Assembly: GCF_037622515.1 (NCBI RefSeq) | Contig: NZ_JBBJCN010000003.1 | Span: forward strand, 248,001 to 312,000 | From: Paradesertivirga superstes | GTDB taxonomy: Bacteria; Bacteroidota; Bacteroidia; Sphingobacteriales; Sphingobacteriaceae | Length of the DNA stretch: 64,000 bases | Direction of reading: 5' to 3' | Shown here: positions 55,276 to 63,454 of the stretch, piece by piece | Position numbering within the stretch: position 1 is the first letter of the stretch | How the letters are laid out: each line of letters starts with the position of its first letter | Position numbers and translations under genes: made by a program | The notes under the pieces: generated by a model | The model's database searches: none | Seen by the model: only the letters and a program-made list of their open reading frames with translations | Told to the model about the DNA's origin: nothing

Positions 55276-56139
55276 ATGAATGATAAAGAATTAGAATCTT
55301 TGATTAAGTTACTTGATGATCCGGATGCAGAAGTTTCCCAGCATGTTGAGGAACGTCTGCTTTCTTACGGTAATGAGGTAATTGAATATCTTGAAAGTGC
55401 ATGGGAACAATCCTTCGACGCACTTTTACAGGAGAGGATCGAAAACCTCGTTCATAAAATCCAGTATAATTCTGTAAAGAAAGAACTAGAATTATGGTAT
55501 CATGGCGGTGCTTTTGATTTATTGCAGGGGGTGATTATTATTAATAAATATCAGTACCCCGATATGGACCCATCTAAAATCATCAACCAAATTGAAGAGA
55601 TTAAGCGTGAAATCTGGTTGCAAATGGTTTATGATATGAGTGCTATTGAAAAGGTAAAAATTATAAATCACGTATTATACAGTATTTATAACTTTTCGGG
55701 CAATACCACCAACCATCAGGATCCACAAAACTCATACATCAGCCAGGTGCTGGAGAGTAAAAAAGGCAACCAAATTTCTCTCGCCATTATTTATTCCGTG
55801 ATCGCACAAAAACTGGACATCCCGATTTATGGTGTAAATCTCCCTCAGCATTTCATCCTGGCGTATATAGACGAAGCTAAAGAATACATTTCGGAAGAAG
55901 GTGTTTTGTTTTATATAAATGCGTTTAACAAGGGTTTCATTTTTAGCAGACGAGATGTAGACTCCTTTTTAAAACAATTAAACCTGACCCCTGCTAAAGA
56001 GTTTTACGAGCCTTGCAATAACGAAGATATTATTCGAAGGATATTAAGAAACCTGATTTCTGCTTATTCAAAATTAGGGTATGATGAGAAAGTTAGAGAA
56101 ACCGAAGAATTATTGCAGGTATTGGAAGCTGAGAAGTAA
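55276..56139 (+). CDS. transglutaminase-like (SirB1 family) protein
   Basis: 287 residues, cytoplasmic. An N-terminal helical repeat-like part (first 70 residues) precedes the transglutaminase-like fold of the SirB1/Transglut_core2 type: KKGNQISLAIIYSVIAQKLDIPIYGVNLPQHFILAYID. The catalytic Cys of true transglutaminases is not seen in that block; the family as a whole has no assigned reaction. It ends 42 bp from prfB, with a hairpin between them. Confidence 0.78.
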   Translation: MNDKELESLIKLLDDPDAEVSQHVEERLLSYGNEVIEYLESAWEQSFDALLQERIENLVHKIQYNSVKKELELWYHGGAFDLLQGVIIINKYQYPDMDPSKIINQIEEIKREIWLQMVYDMSAIEKVKIINHVLYSIYNFSGNTTNHQDPQNSYISQVLESKKGNQISLAIIYSVIAQKLDIPIYGVNLPQHFILAYIDEAKEYISEEGVLFYINAFNKGFIFSRRDVDSFLKQLNLTPAKEFYEPCNNEDIIRRILRNLISAYSKLGYDEKVRETEELLQVLEAEK

Positions 56140-56145
56140 AACAAA

Positions 56146-56172
56146 TGTCCGGACTCCAATTAGTTCCGGACA
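56146..56172. terminator. putative bidirectional terminator hairpin
   Basis: TGTCCGGA (56146-56153) and TCCGGACA (56165-56172) form a perfect 8 bp stem between two converging genes. T runs are poor on both sides. Confidence 0.5.
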
Positions 56173-56181
56173 CGTCAATCT

Positions 56182-57256
56182 TTAAAATTCCATCAAATAG
56201 GCTTTAATAAAATCGTTTAAATCGCCATCTAGTACCGCCTGTGGGTTTGAAGTTTGATGATTAGTACGGTGATCTTTCACCCTTCTGTCATCTAAAACAT
56301 AACTTCTGATTTGCGATCCCCATTCAATTTTCTTCTTGCTTCCTTCGATAGCTGCCGAGGCCTCCTGGCGTTTCCGCATCTCAGCTTCATACAACTGTGA
56401 TTTAAGCAAACGTATGGCATTCTCTTTATTCTGAAGCTGTGATCTTGACTCCTGATTCTTGATAATAATACCTGAAGGTTTGTGATACAGACGAACGGCT
56501 GTCTCTACTTTATTTACATTTTGGCCACCAGCTCCACCCGAACGGAAGGTCTCAAATTCAATATCTGCAGGATTTACCGCTATTTCAATCGTATCATCAA
56601 CAAGAGGATACACATACACTGAAGCAAAGGATGTATGGCGTTTTGCATTGGCATCAAAAGGTGATATACGTACCAGGCGGTGAACACCATTTTCACCCTT
56701 TAAATATCCGTATGCAAACTCTCCTTCAATCTGAAGAGTTACGGATTTAACACCGGCAACTTCGCCTTCCTGGAAATCCTGTTCAGTAACTTTACACCCA
56801 TTCTTCTCCGCCCACATAATGTACATGCGCATTAACATCTGAGCCCAGTCGCAACTTTCTGTCCCGCCAGCACCGGCTGTGATTTGAAGCACAGCGTTCA
56901 GCTGATCTTCTTCTGAACTGAGCATGTTTTTAAACTCAAGTTCTTCAAGCTTAACCAGAGCAAGCTGATATTGCTCCTCAAGCTCTTCTTCAGTTGCATC
57001 ACCTGATTGGAAAAACTCATATAAAACGGCAGTATCTTCCACAGCAGAGTTTACATTAACAATGCCGTCGGTCCAGACTTTTTTAGCTTTAATGGAATGT
57101 AACACCTTTTCGGCGTCTTTTGGTCTATCCCAGAAATCAGGGGTAAGAGTTAATTCTTCTTCTATATGGAGTTCATCAAGTTTCTTGTCGATGTCAAAGA
57201 TGCCTCCTCAGGGACGTTACTCTGTCCCTTAAATCCTGTAACTGTTCTTTAGTCAT
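56182..57256 (-). CDS. prfB: peptide chain release factor 2, with programmed +1 frameshift
   Basis: RF2 recognises UGA and UAA stop codons. Full length is about 357 residues in two frames. Zero frame: ATG at 57256, 20 codons (MTKEQLQDLRDRVTSLRRHL), then TGA at 57196-57194. The +1 frame continues DIDKKLDELHIEEE and runs to 56182. The shift site is CTT TGA C, preceded by AGGAGG at 57208-57203, three bases from the CTT, the same layout as in E. coli prfB. SPF (RF2 type) and GGQ motifs are present (VRISPFDAN, RSGGAGGQNVNKV). A reading that starts at the internal GTG (57105) misses the N terminus. Confidence 0.95.
57194..57208 (-). promoter_or_regulatory. prfB programmed frameshift site
   Basis: In the transcript: AGGAGG (57208-57203), CAT, CTT (57199-57197), TGA (57196-57194), then C. 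Low RF2 makes the ribosome pause at TGA and slip +1 on CTT, helped by AGGAGG pairing with 16S rRNA, so RF2 controls its own synthesis. Confidence 0.93.
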
Positions 57257-57354
57257 GGAACAAAAGTAAGAAAATGGCTTAAAAAGAGCTGTATTGTTTT
57301 TCGCTGAGAGAAAGATTCACATGCGCATTTCTTTTTTGCGCCACTTAAACTTAG

Positions 57355-57362
57355 TATATTTG
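57355..57362 (+). promoter_or_regulatory. candidate -7 promoter element for the mntA-like gene
   Basis: TATATTTG matches TAnnTTTG exactly, 43 bases before the ATG at 57406. A TTG lies 16 bases upstream, a little closer than usual. Confidence 0.45.
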
Positions 57363-57405
57363 AATCAAGGTTGAACATACCGAAGTACAACATTACTCTA
57401 CAAGA

Positions 57406-57699
57406 ATGTATACACAGGAAAAGATTATAAATATGCTGAAACTGCACAAGCCCGCGCTAATTCAGAGATATCCTATTTCTGAACTTGGTTTGTTTGGATC
57501 TTTTGCCCGGGGTGATTTTAATGAACAGAGTGATATAGACATCCTTGTTGACTTTAACGGAAGAATAGATGGATTCGATTATATTCGTTTTGCTCATGAG
57601 TTTGAAGATCTTTTCCATCATAAAATTGACATGGTTTCCCGAAGAGCGATTAAGCCGCATTATTTACCATTTGTAGAGCGTAACCTAATCCATGTCTGA
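57406..57699 (+). CDS. MntA-type minimal nucleotidyltransferase (antitoxin)
   Basis: 97 residues. The nucleotidyltransferase signature is LGLFGSFARGDFNEQSDIDI: GSFARG at 31-36 and the metal Asp residues D43 and D45, with a third acidic residue in HKIDMVSR. In MntA/HepT modules the enzyme AMPylates and so silences the HEPN RNase HepT. The gene overlaps the following hepT remnant by 8 bp (ATGTCTGA), the usual arrangement. All catalytic residues remain although its toxin partner is damaged. Confidence 0.88.
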   Translation: MYTQEKIINMLKLHKPALIQRYPISELGLFGSFARGDFNEQSDIDILVDFNGRIDGFDYIRFAHEFEDLFHHKIDMVSRRAIKPHYLPFVERNLIHV

Positions 57700-57856
57700 A
57701 CGAAATATACCTTTGCTTCTATCCGACATCCAAACCTCCAATTTTATAATCCATGAATATTTCGGAATTGATAATCTAATAGTTTGGGATATTATAAAAA
57801 ATCGCTTGTCAGATCTATCAGATGACATTTCAGTTTTGCTTCGATCGGAGAGATAA
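57692..57856 (+). pseudogene. hepT-like toxin gene with a large internal deletion
   Basis: 54 residues. The first 16 (MSERNIPLLLSDIQTS) fit the N terminus of HepT/DUF86 toxins. The last 38 (NFIIHEYFGIDNLIVWDIIKNRL and on) fit its C terminus, including the end of the RNxxxHxY motif (HEY). About 60 middle residues, carrying most of the HEPN helical core and the Arg of the motif, are missing while the frame is kept. It cannot form the normal four-helix HEPN fold. Alternatives are an inactive remnant or a small peptide still bound by the MntA-like partner. Confidence 0.8.
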
Positions 57857-57964
57857 TTTAATACTGGCTTTGAAATTGAATTTCTTACTTATAAAAGTTA
57901 AATGTTAAAAGCTTTCCAAACCTGCAGAACAATTAAACACATCATTGGTCTATACTAGATATTG

Positions 57965-58729
57965 ATGTTACAGAGAAAATATATTCCTTTTCTTACTCTG
58001 CTTTTTATTTTCTTTGCTTGCAATTCCGGCAAACAGATGAAAACTGTTGAAGATTCTGTTGCGATCGACACAATGCGAGCCGAAGGCCAGGCTTTAGACA
58101 CTTCTTCTATCCCGAAATTATCGAAGCAAATTAAACCATATAAAGGACTTTTTATTCTGGGAAATGAAGTTAGCGCTTTTACCGATTGCAATAACGGAAA
58201 ACTTTATTGGCTGGAAGACAAGAGTAAAAAGCTTTTGCCGGCTTATAAAAAATCCACCCAATTTCTCTCCTACCCTTATGAAAGTGTGTATTTAGAAGTA
58301 AAAGGATACCTGAAAGGTAAATCAAACATGGGTTATGCAGGAGACTATGAAAATGTTCTGGTTGTCACTGATCTTATTACTTCAAAGCAAAAATCTTTTC
58401 ATACTGATTGTTTCAATTATGAATTTATTGGCTTAGGGAATGAGCCTTTTTGGTCATTAGAAATAATTCCATCAGAAAAAATTATAGCCTTGAAAGATGT
58501 TGGGAACGATAAAACCTATACATTCCCTTACAATCCAGGTAAATCCTCCGCCTCAAGCACAATATATGAAAGCTACAATGATAAAAAACAGAGTATAAAA
58601 GCTATCATTACAAAACAAAAATGCAGCGATGGCATGTCTGACAGAATATATAACTATGCTGCTGAGGTGACTATCGATGGCAGAACACTTAAAGGTTGCG
58701 CTATTAAAAAAGGTGATAATATTAAATGA
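57965..58729 (+). CDS. lipoprotein with NlpE-like and COG3650-like halves
   Basis: 254 residues from the ATG at 57965 (a TTG precedes it). The lipoprotein signal ends LLFIFFAC. The first half (YKGLFILGN...CNNGKLYWLED...VYLEVKGYL) resembles the NlpE copper/envelope-stress fold; the second half starts with GLGNEPFWSLEI, the hallmark of COG3650 lipoproteins, and ends in a DRIYNYAAEVTIDGRTLKGCA segment. Both halves suggest an outer-membrane lipoprotein that binds small ligands. Function unknown. Confidence 0.7.
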   Translation: MLQRKYIPFLTLLFIFFACNSGKQMKTVEDSVAIDTMRAEGQALDTSSIPKLSKQIKPYKGLFILGNEVSAFTDCNNGKLYWLEDKSKKLLPAYKKSTQFLSYPYESVYLEVKGYLKGKSNMGYAGDYENVLVVTDLITSKQKSFHTDCFNYEFIGLGNEPFWSLEIIPSEKIIALKDVGNDKTYTFPYNPGKSSASSTIYESYNDKKQSIKAIITKQKCSDGMSDRIYNYAAEVTIDGRTLKGCAIKKGDNIK

Positions 58730-58787
58730 ATCGTTAAGTGTCAAGTTTAATTAAACAGGATTTTTATCTTAGTCCAAATTTTCGTGT

Positions 58788-60446
58788 ATGCTTCCAAAAA
58801 TAAATTTTACTCAAACTCAGGCTTATCAATATTTAACAGATCATTTTGTTGAAGTCAATAACCAGCATTTACGTGGTTTATTCGCCGAAGATCCAGACCG
58901 TTTTAATAAATTTTCTCTGCAGTGGAATGAAATTCTTTTAGATTATTCTAAAAACAGGATCACGGATAAAACTATGGCTTTGTTAATTCAGCTGGCTAAA
59001 GAATGCGGACTTAATGAAGCCATTGATGCAATGTTTATTGCTGAACAAATCAATGAAACCGAAGGCCGGGAGGTTCTGCATACCGCGTTACGAAATCAGG
59101 GGACCAAAAAAGTCATGGTTGGAGGCATTGATGTAATGCCAGATGTAAATGCTGTTCTTGATAAAATGGAACTTTTTTGCAATTCTGTAATATCCGGAGA
59201 ATGGAAAGGCTATTCCGGGAAACCGATCACAGATATTGTGAACATTGGCATCGGTGGTTCTGACTTGGGCCCGGTAATGGTTTATGAATCTTTAAAATCT
59301 TACCGCAATCATTTAAATCTTCATTTTGTATCAAATGTTGATGGAACACACATCGCGGAGGCCTTAAAAAAAGTAAATCCTGAAACTACACTATTTCTTA
59401 TCGCCTCTAAGACTTTTACCACGCAGGAAACTATGGCAAATGCTCATAGCGCACGTAACTGGTTTTTAGAAAACGGGGGCTCTTCAGATGGAGTTGCCAA
59501 ACACTTTGCTGCGCTTTCTACGAACGCAAAAGCTGTTTCAGAATTCGGGATAGATACAAAAAACATGTTTGGTTTTTGGGATTGGGTTGGAGGCCGCTAT
59601 TCTTTATGGAGTGCTATCGGCACCTCGGTAGCCTTAGGAATTGGATTTGATAATTTCAAGGCACTTTTAAAAGGTGCACATGACATGGATAATCATTTCC
59701 GAAAAACAGAATTCGAACAAAATATACCTGTAATTCTGGCATTGCTAGGTATCTGGTATAATAATTTTTTTGAAGCCGAAAGTCACGCTATTTTACCATA
59801 CGATCAATATATGCATCGCTTTGCGGCATATTTCCAGCAAGGAGATATGGAAAGCAATGGCAAAAACGTCGACAGAAATGGAGATCCGGTAAATTATCAA
59901 ACCGGCCCTGTGATCTGGGGAGAACCCGGAACCAACGGACAGCATGCATTTTACCAGCTAATCCATCAGGGTACAAAATTAATTCCCTGCGATTTTATCG
60001 CTCCCGCTCAGTCACACAACAAAATCGGATCTCATCATACGCTGTTACTCTCTAATTTCTTCGCCCAAACAGAGGCCTTAATGAACGGGAAAACGTACGA
60101 AGAAGTGGTAGCAGAATTGAAAGCTTCCGGAAAACCGGAGATAGAAATTGAGAAGCTTGCGCCATTTAAAGTGTTTGAAGGAAACCGACCGACGAACTCT
60201 ATACTTGTGAAAAAGGTCACTCCGGAAACTTTGGGTGCGCTAATCGCGATGTACGAACATAAAATATTCGTTCAGGGTATCATCTGGAATATTTTCAGTT
60301 TTGACCAATGGGGAGTGGAGCTGGGAAAACAGCTGGCTAACAAGATTCTGCCTGAATTGGAAAGTGAGTCGCCAATTAGCACACACGACTCCTCAACCAA
60401 CGGCCTGATTAATCAGTATAAAAGCTGGCGTAAGGAGAATCTATAA
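58788..60446 (+). CDS. pgi: glucose-6-phosphate isomerase
   Basis: 552 residues, full length for the long bacterial/eukaryotic Pgi type. It interconverts glucose-6-phosphate and fructose-6-phosphate in the cytoplasm. Signatures are VNIGIGGSDLGPVM, FLIASKTFTTQETMAN, the catalytic Glu in QQGDMESNGK, GTNGQHAFYQLIHQG (catalytic His) and the C-terminal FDQWGVELGKQLA with its Lys. The gene is monocistronic and ends at a clear terminator. Confidence 0.96.
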   Translation: MLPKINFTQTQAYQYLTDHFVEVNNQHLRGLFAEDPDRFNKFSLQWNEILLDYSKNRITDKTMALLIQLAKECGLNEAIDAMFIAEQINETEGREVLHTALRNQGTKKVMVGGIDVMPDVNAVLDKMELFCNSVISGEWKGYSGKPITDIVNIGIGGSDLGPVMVYESLKSYRNHLNLHFVSNVDGTHIAEALKKVNPETTLFLIASKTFTTQETMANAHSARNWFLENGGSSDGVAKHFAALSTNAKAVSEFGIDTKNMFGFWDWVGGRYSLWSAIGTSVALGIGFDNFKALLKGAHDMDNHFRKTEFEQNIPVILALLGIWYNNFFEAESHAILPYDQYMHRFAAYFQQGDMESNGKNVDRNGDPVNYQTGPVIWGEPGTNGQHAFYQLIHQGTKLIPCDFIAPAQSHNKIGSHHTLLLSNFFAQTEALMNGKTYEEVVAELKASGKPEIEIEKLAPFKVFEGNRPTNSILVKKVTPETLGALIAMYEHKIFVQGIIWNIFSFDQWGVELGKQLANKILPELESESPISTHDSSTNGLINQYKSWRKENL

Positions 60447-60478
60447 ATTAATTTAGATATTTATACTAACATTTAAGA

Positions 60479-60502
60479 GGGGCAGGAAACTGCTCCTTTT
60501 TT
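60479..60502 (+). terminator. intrinsic terminator after pgi
   Basis: GGGGCAG (60479-60485) pairs with CTGCTCC (60490-60496), with one G-T pair, around a GAAA tetraloop, followed by six T. Confidence 0.9.
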
Positions 60503-60537
60503 ATTTATAGGGCAAAATATCCCACATAACCGGTGGT

Positions 60538-60964
60538 TTATGCAAATAACCAAAGAGCTTTTAAATGAAATATTAAAACTGGGTGCACCTTTAAGAGTTG
60601 ACAAGAATTGTTCTTAAATACTGTAGAAAACTTTTGCGTTTGTTCCGTTAAGAATAATTGAAAATCAGTGTTGAATTGTTTAAACAGTTCAACGAGTTTT
60701 TTTCCTTAGCTGTAAGAACCGCTGAACCGCCGCCTTTTCCACCCCGTTTTGAAATTACCAGGGGTGTTTTATTACGTTTGTTCATTTGCTCTACAATTCC
60801 CATGCCTGCTTGTAAGAAATTTCCATTTCCAGGGCAGCTTGCGTGATGGAACCATGTTTATCTACTTTTTCTAAAAGTTCAATTCTGTCGGAACCCAGGA
60901 ATGTCCCTTCCTGCGCATCTACCCAAATCCTACCGTTTGCTATTAGCTTAATGTATGCCTTAAT
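60538..60964 (-). pseudogene. decayed ModE-like winged-helix regulator
   Basis: Translated with two frame changes, the reverse strand gives a ModE N-terminal domain. Segment 1 (60964 to about 60797) reads NGRIWVDAQEGTFLGSDRIELLEKVDKHGSITQAALEMEISYKQAWE, then hits TAG. Segment 2 (from about 60799) reads IVEQMNKRNKTPLVISKRGGKGGGSAVLTAKE. Segment 3, after the T run at 60697-60703, reads KLVELFKQFNTDFQLFLTEQTQKF and drifts on to a stop at 60538. One base is missing at each break, and no start codon is found upstream. Intact relatives bind molybdate-responsive DNA sites or act as ModE-like repressors. Confidence 0.82.
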
Positions 60965-61145
60965 ATTAAGAAATAAGAAACATATAATTCTGGTCTCAGC
61001 TATACCAAAACTACAATTGAAATCTCGCTGATATAAGAAAAATGTTGGCTAAATGCCATACAAAATTTCTCTTAAAAATAATTCTTTCCACAAGCAACCT
61101 ATCTGACATATCTCCGTACTTGTGAGTATATTGAGTTAACTATTG

Positions 61146-61715
61146 ATGGACTCATCTAACATTCAACATATCATATCAGGATGTAAATCCCGCGACCGTA
61201 AAAGTCAGAAGGAGCTTTACAGGCAATATTTTGGGTTTTCGATGAAGATCTGCTTTAGGTATGCTGAGCACAAGGAAGAAGCTATTGAAATAGTAAACGA
61301 CGGGTTTTTAAGGGTATTTAACAACATTCAAAAGTATGATCCTGAGCGACCCTTCAAATCATGGATCAGCACCATAATGATCAATACCTCGATAGATTAT
61401 TATAGAAAAAGAATAAGACGTACGAAGATGGAGGAATTAAACAGCAGCCATGAGCTGGAAGAACACGAACATATTTTATCCAGGATAAATTATGATGAAT
61501 TAATAAAACTGGTACAAAAGCTTTCCATAGGTTATCGCACTGTTTTCAATTTATTTGTAATTGACGGGTACACGCACGAAGAAATTTCGGGCATGTTATC
61601 GATATCTGTTGGCGCATCAAAATCCAATTTATTTAAAGCCAGGCAAAAATTAAGAGAAATGTTAAGCTCGATGGAAGATGATACATCGGGACATATGAAG
61701 TTTAAGATATCATGA
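61146..61715 (+). CDS. ECF-type RNA polymerase sigma factor
   Basis: 189 residues from the ATG at 61146; a TTG just before it is unlikely. Region 2 (about residues 20-90) includes YRQYFGFSMKICFRYAEHKEEAIEIVNDGFLRVFNN and FKSWISTIMINTSIDYYRK. Region 4 (about 125-180) is GYRTVFNLFVIDGYTHEEISGMLSISVGASKSNLFKARQKL. It directs polymerase to its own set of promoters. The next gene overlaps its stop by 4 bp (ATGA), coupling sigma to its presumed regulator. Confidence 0.92.
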   Translation: MDSSNIQHIISGCKSRDRKSQKELYRQYFGFSMKICFRYAEHKEEAIEIVNDGFLRVFNNIQKYDPERPFKSWISTIMINTSIDYYRKRIRRTKMEELNSSHELEEHEHILSRINYDELIKLVQKLSIGYRTVFNLFVIDGYTHEEISGMLSISVGASKSNLFKARQKLREMLSSMEDDTSGHMKFKIS

Positions 61716-62917
61716 AAGAATTATCTGACAAGAAATTTGATGAGCTGTTAAAGCAAAAAGCAGAATCCTTTGATTTTGACTTTGATGAGTCTGCATGGAA
61801 CAAAATGGAGCAAAAGCTTCGAAAAAGAGACCGCGCTATTTTCATAAGAAACAGCAGCTTTGTACTCATCTTATTATTGCTTGCCGGTGGAATTTATTTT
61901 TTCCTTGATAATAAACCCCTTAATGAAACAACTAAAATCGCAAAAGGTGCGAAATCCACTCAGCCACAGCTTACTTCCGTAGATAAAAATGAACAGAGGT
62001 TACATATTGATGAAAACAACACGGTTACGGTTTTAAAAGACGCGGTAACCCTCCCTCAAAACATACAGGAAATAAAATCAGTTAACCGCACTAGTGAAAA
62101 GAAGGTTTCCACGAATCCCCAATCCGCTCAAAATAAAACAGTTACAGAAACTTCAATAGTTGAAAAACCCGACGAATTGGAGGCATTAGCAAGGAATCAA
62201 CCAGAAGTTCCCGGATCAACGGTCCCCATATCAGATATCACGAATGGTGCTTCAAGTTTCAATCCGGGTGATACAAGTGTAAGTAATAAAGAAGCCGCCA
62301 GTCGATCAAAGAATAAAAAACTCGCATTCAGTGTAACCGCTTTAGCGGGACCAGAGTTCAGTTCAGTTAAGTCAATTGCCGGCAAGCAAGGAACAATAAC
62401 TCTTGGAATTCTTTTAAATGCTGCGATTTCAAATAAAATCACGGTCAGCTCGGGACTTAAATACGGCTTAAAAAATTATCAAGCTGGAGCATACGATTAT
62501 CAGATGCAAAATCAGACCCGTGCGGGGATGCTTTCGGGCATTGATGCCTCTTGCGCAATTCTTGAAATTCCTTTACAGGCATCGTATACGTTATTAAACA
62601 ATAGCAACAAGAGGATTTCAGTGTCGTCCGGCTTATCTTCTTATCTGATGCTTAAGGAGAAATACCATTTCAAGTACACCCCTCAGTCTGGATATAATGA
62701 TTATTTGTTAGAGAAGAAAAATGCCAATCAACATTATTTTAGTGTGTTAAGCCTTTCGGCAAGTTATCACATCCGGCCAAAAGCATCCCATGTTGAATGG
62801 GCTATTGAGCCTTATGTAAAATTACCTCTTGGTGGTGTCGGGGAAGGAAATGTAAGGTTAAAATCAAGTGGAATCTCCTTAAATCTTAGCTATGATCTTG
62901 GTAAAAAAAATAAGTAA
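61712..62917 (+). CDS. candidate trans-envelope anti-sigma factor with beta-barrel C terminus
   Basis: 401 residues in three parts. Residues 1-45 are a charged, likely cytoplasmic segment (DKKFDELLKQKAESFDFDFD...AWNKMEQKLRKRD). Residues 49-66 are one membrane helix (SFVLILLLLAGGIYFFLD). Residues 67-195 are Ser/Thr/Pro/Asn-rich and look disordered. Residues 200-401 alternate strands like an outer-membrane beta-barrel (FSVTALAGPEFSSVKS, TVSSGLKYGLKNY, ISLNLSYDLGKK). This joins an inner-membrane anchor to an outer-membrane barrel. Coupled to the sigma gene (4 bp overlap), it is probably its anti-sigma factor. The coding sequence overlaps the YceI gene by 26 bp. Confidence 0.75.
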   Translation: MKELSDKKFDELLKQKAESFDFDFDESAWNKMEQKLRKRDRAIFIRNSSFVLILLLLAGGIYFFLDNKPLNETTKIAKGAKSTQPQLTSVDKNEQRLHIDENNTVTVLKDAVTLPQNIQEIKSVNRTSEKKVSTNPQSAQNKTVTETSIVEKPDELEALARNQPEVPGSTVPISDITNGASSFNPGDTSVSNKEAASRSKNKKLAFSVTALAGPEFSSVKSIAGKQGTITLGILLNAAISNKITVSSGLKYGLKNYQAGAYDYQMQNQTRAGMLSGIDASCAILEIPLQASYTLLNNSNKRISVSSGLSSYLMLKEKYHFKYTPQSGYNDYLLEKKNANQHYFSVLSLSASYHIRPKASHVEWAIEPYVKLPLGGVGEGNVRLKSSGISLNLSYDLGKKNK

Positions 62918-63449
62918 CGTGCTAATCTATTTATTGGCATCTACATCGATATACACGCCATCCTATGCTCAAAATCTGACAACGAAAGCAGCAAAAATTC
63001 GTTTTTTTTCATCCACTCCTGTTGAGGACATTAAAGCAGCGTCGGATAAGGGTGTAGCCGTGCTAATGGGCAAAACCGGTGAGATTGCGTTCCAGGTTCC
63101 TATTAAAAGCTTTGAGTTTGCCAGGGGCTTAATGCAGGAACACTTTAATGAAAATTATATGGAAAGCGACAAATATCCATACGCCAAATTTAACGGAAAG
63201 ATAAACCAGCCGCTGGATTTATCGAAGGACGGCGAATATAAGGTCACTGCCACAGGCGCACTTTTAATTCATGGAGTTACCCAACAGCGAACTATTCCAG
63301 GTGTAATAAAAATAAGAAGTGGAAGTATACAATTATTATCTGCCTTTGATGTCGCCTGCGCAGACCATAAAATTAAAATCCCAAAATTGGTATTAACTAA
63401 AATAGCTGAAGTTATAAGAGTAAATGTTGATGCAAGCCTAAACCCATAA
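62892..63449 (+). CDS. YceI family periplasmic protein
   Basis: 185 residues with a signal peptide (ends IYTPSYAQ). The YceI lipocalin-like fold is shown by IRFFSSTPVEDIKAAS near the start, FEFARGLMQEHFNENYMESDKYPYAKFNGKI in the middle and LLIHGVTQQRTIPGVI. YceI proteins bind polyisoprenoid-type molecules in the periplasm. The gene starts inside the end of the preceding gene (26 bp overlap), so it belongs to the sigma-factor operon. Confidence 0.88.
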   Translation: MILVKKISNVLIYLLASTSIYTPSYAQNLTTKAAKIRFFSSTPVEDIKAASDKGVAVLMGKTGEIAFQVPIKSFEFARGLMQEHFNENYMESDKYPYAKFNGKINQPLDLSKDGEYKVTATGALLIHGVTQQRTIPGVIKIRSGSIQLLSAFDVACADHKIKIPKLVLTKIAEVIRVNVDASLNP

Positions 63450-63454
63450 CCTTT

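Noticed and set aside
56182..57256. prfB as a frameshifted pseudogene
   Set aside because: The shift site is the conserved programmed one and both frames read through cleanly, so the gene is intact.
60540..60617. Short plus-strand frame beginning MQITKELLNE
   Set aside because: It lies antisense to the tail of the modE remnant and is only 25 codons; no support as a gene.
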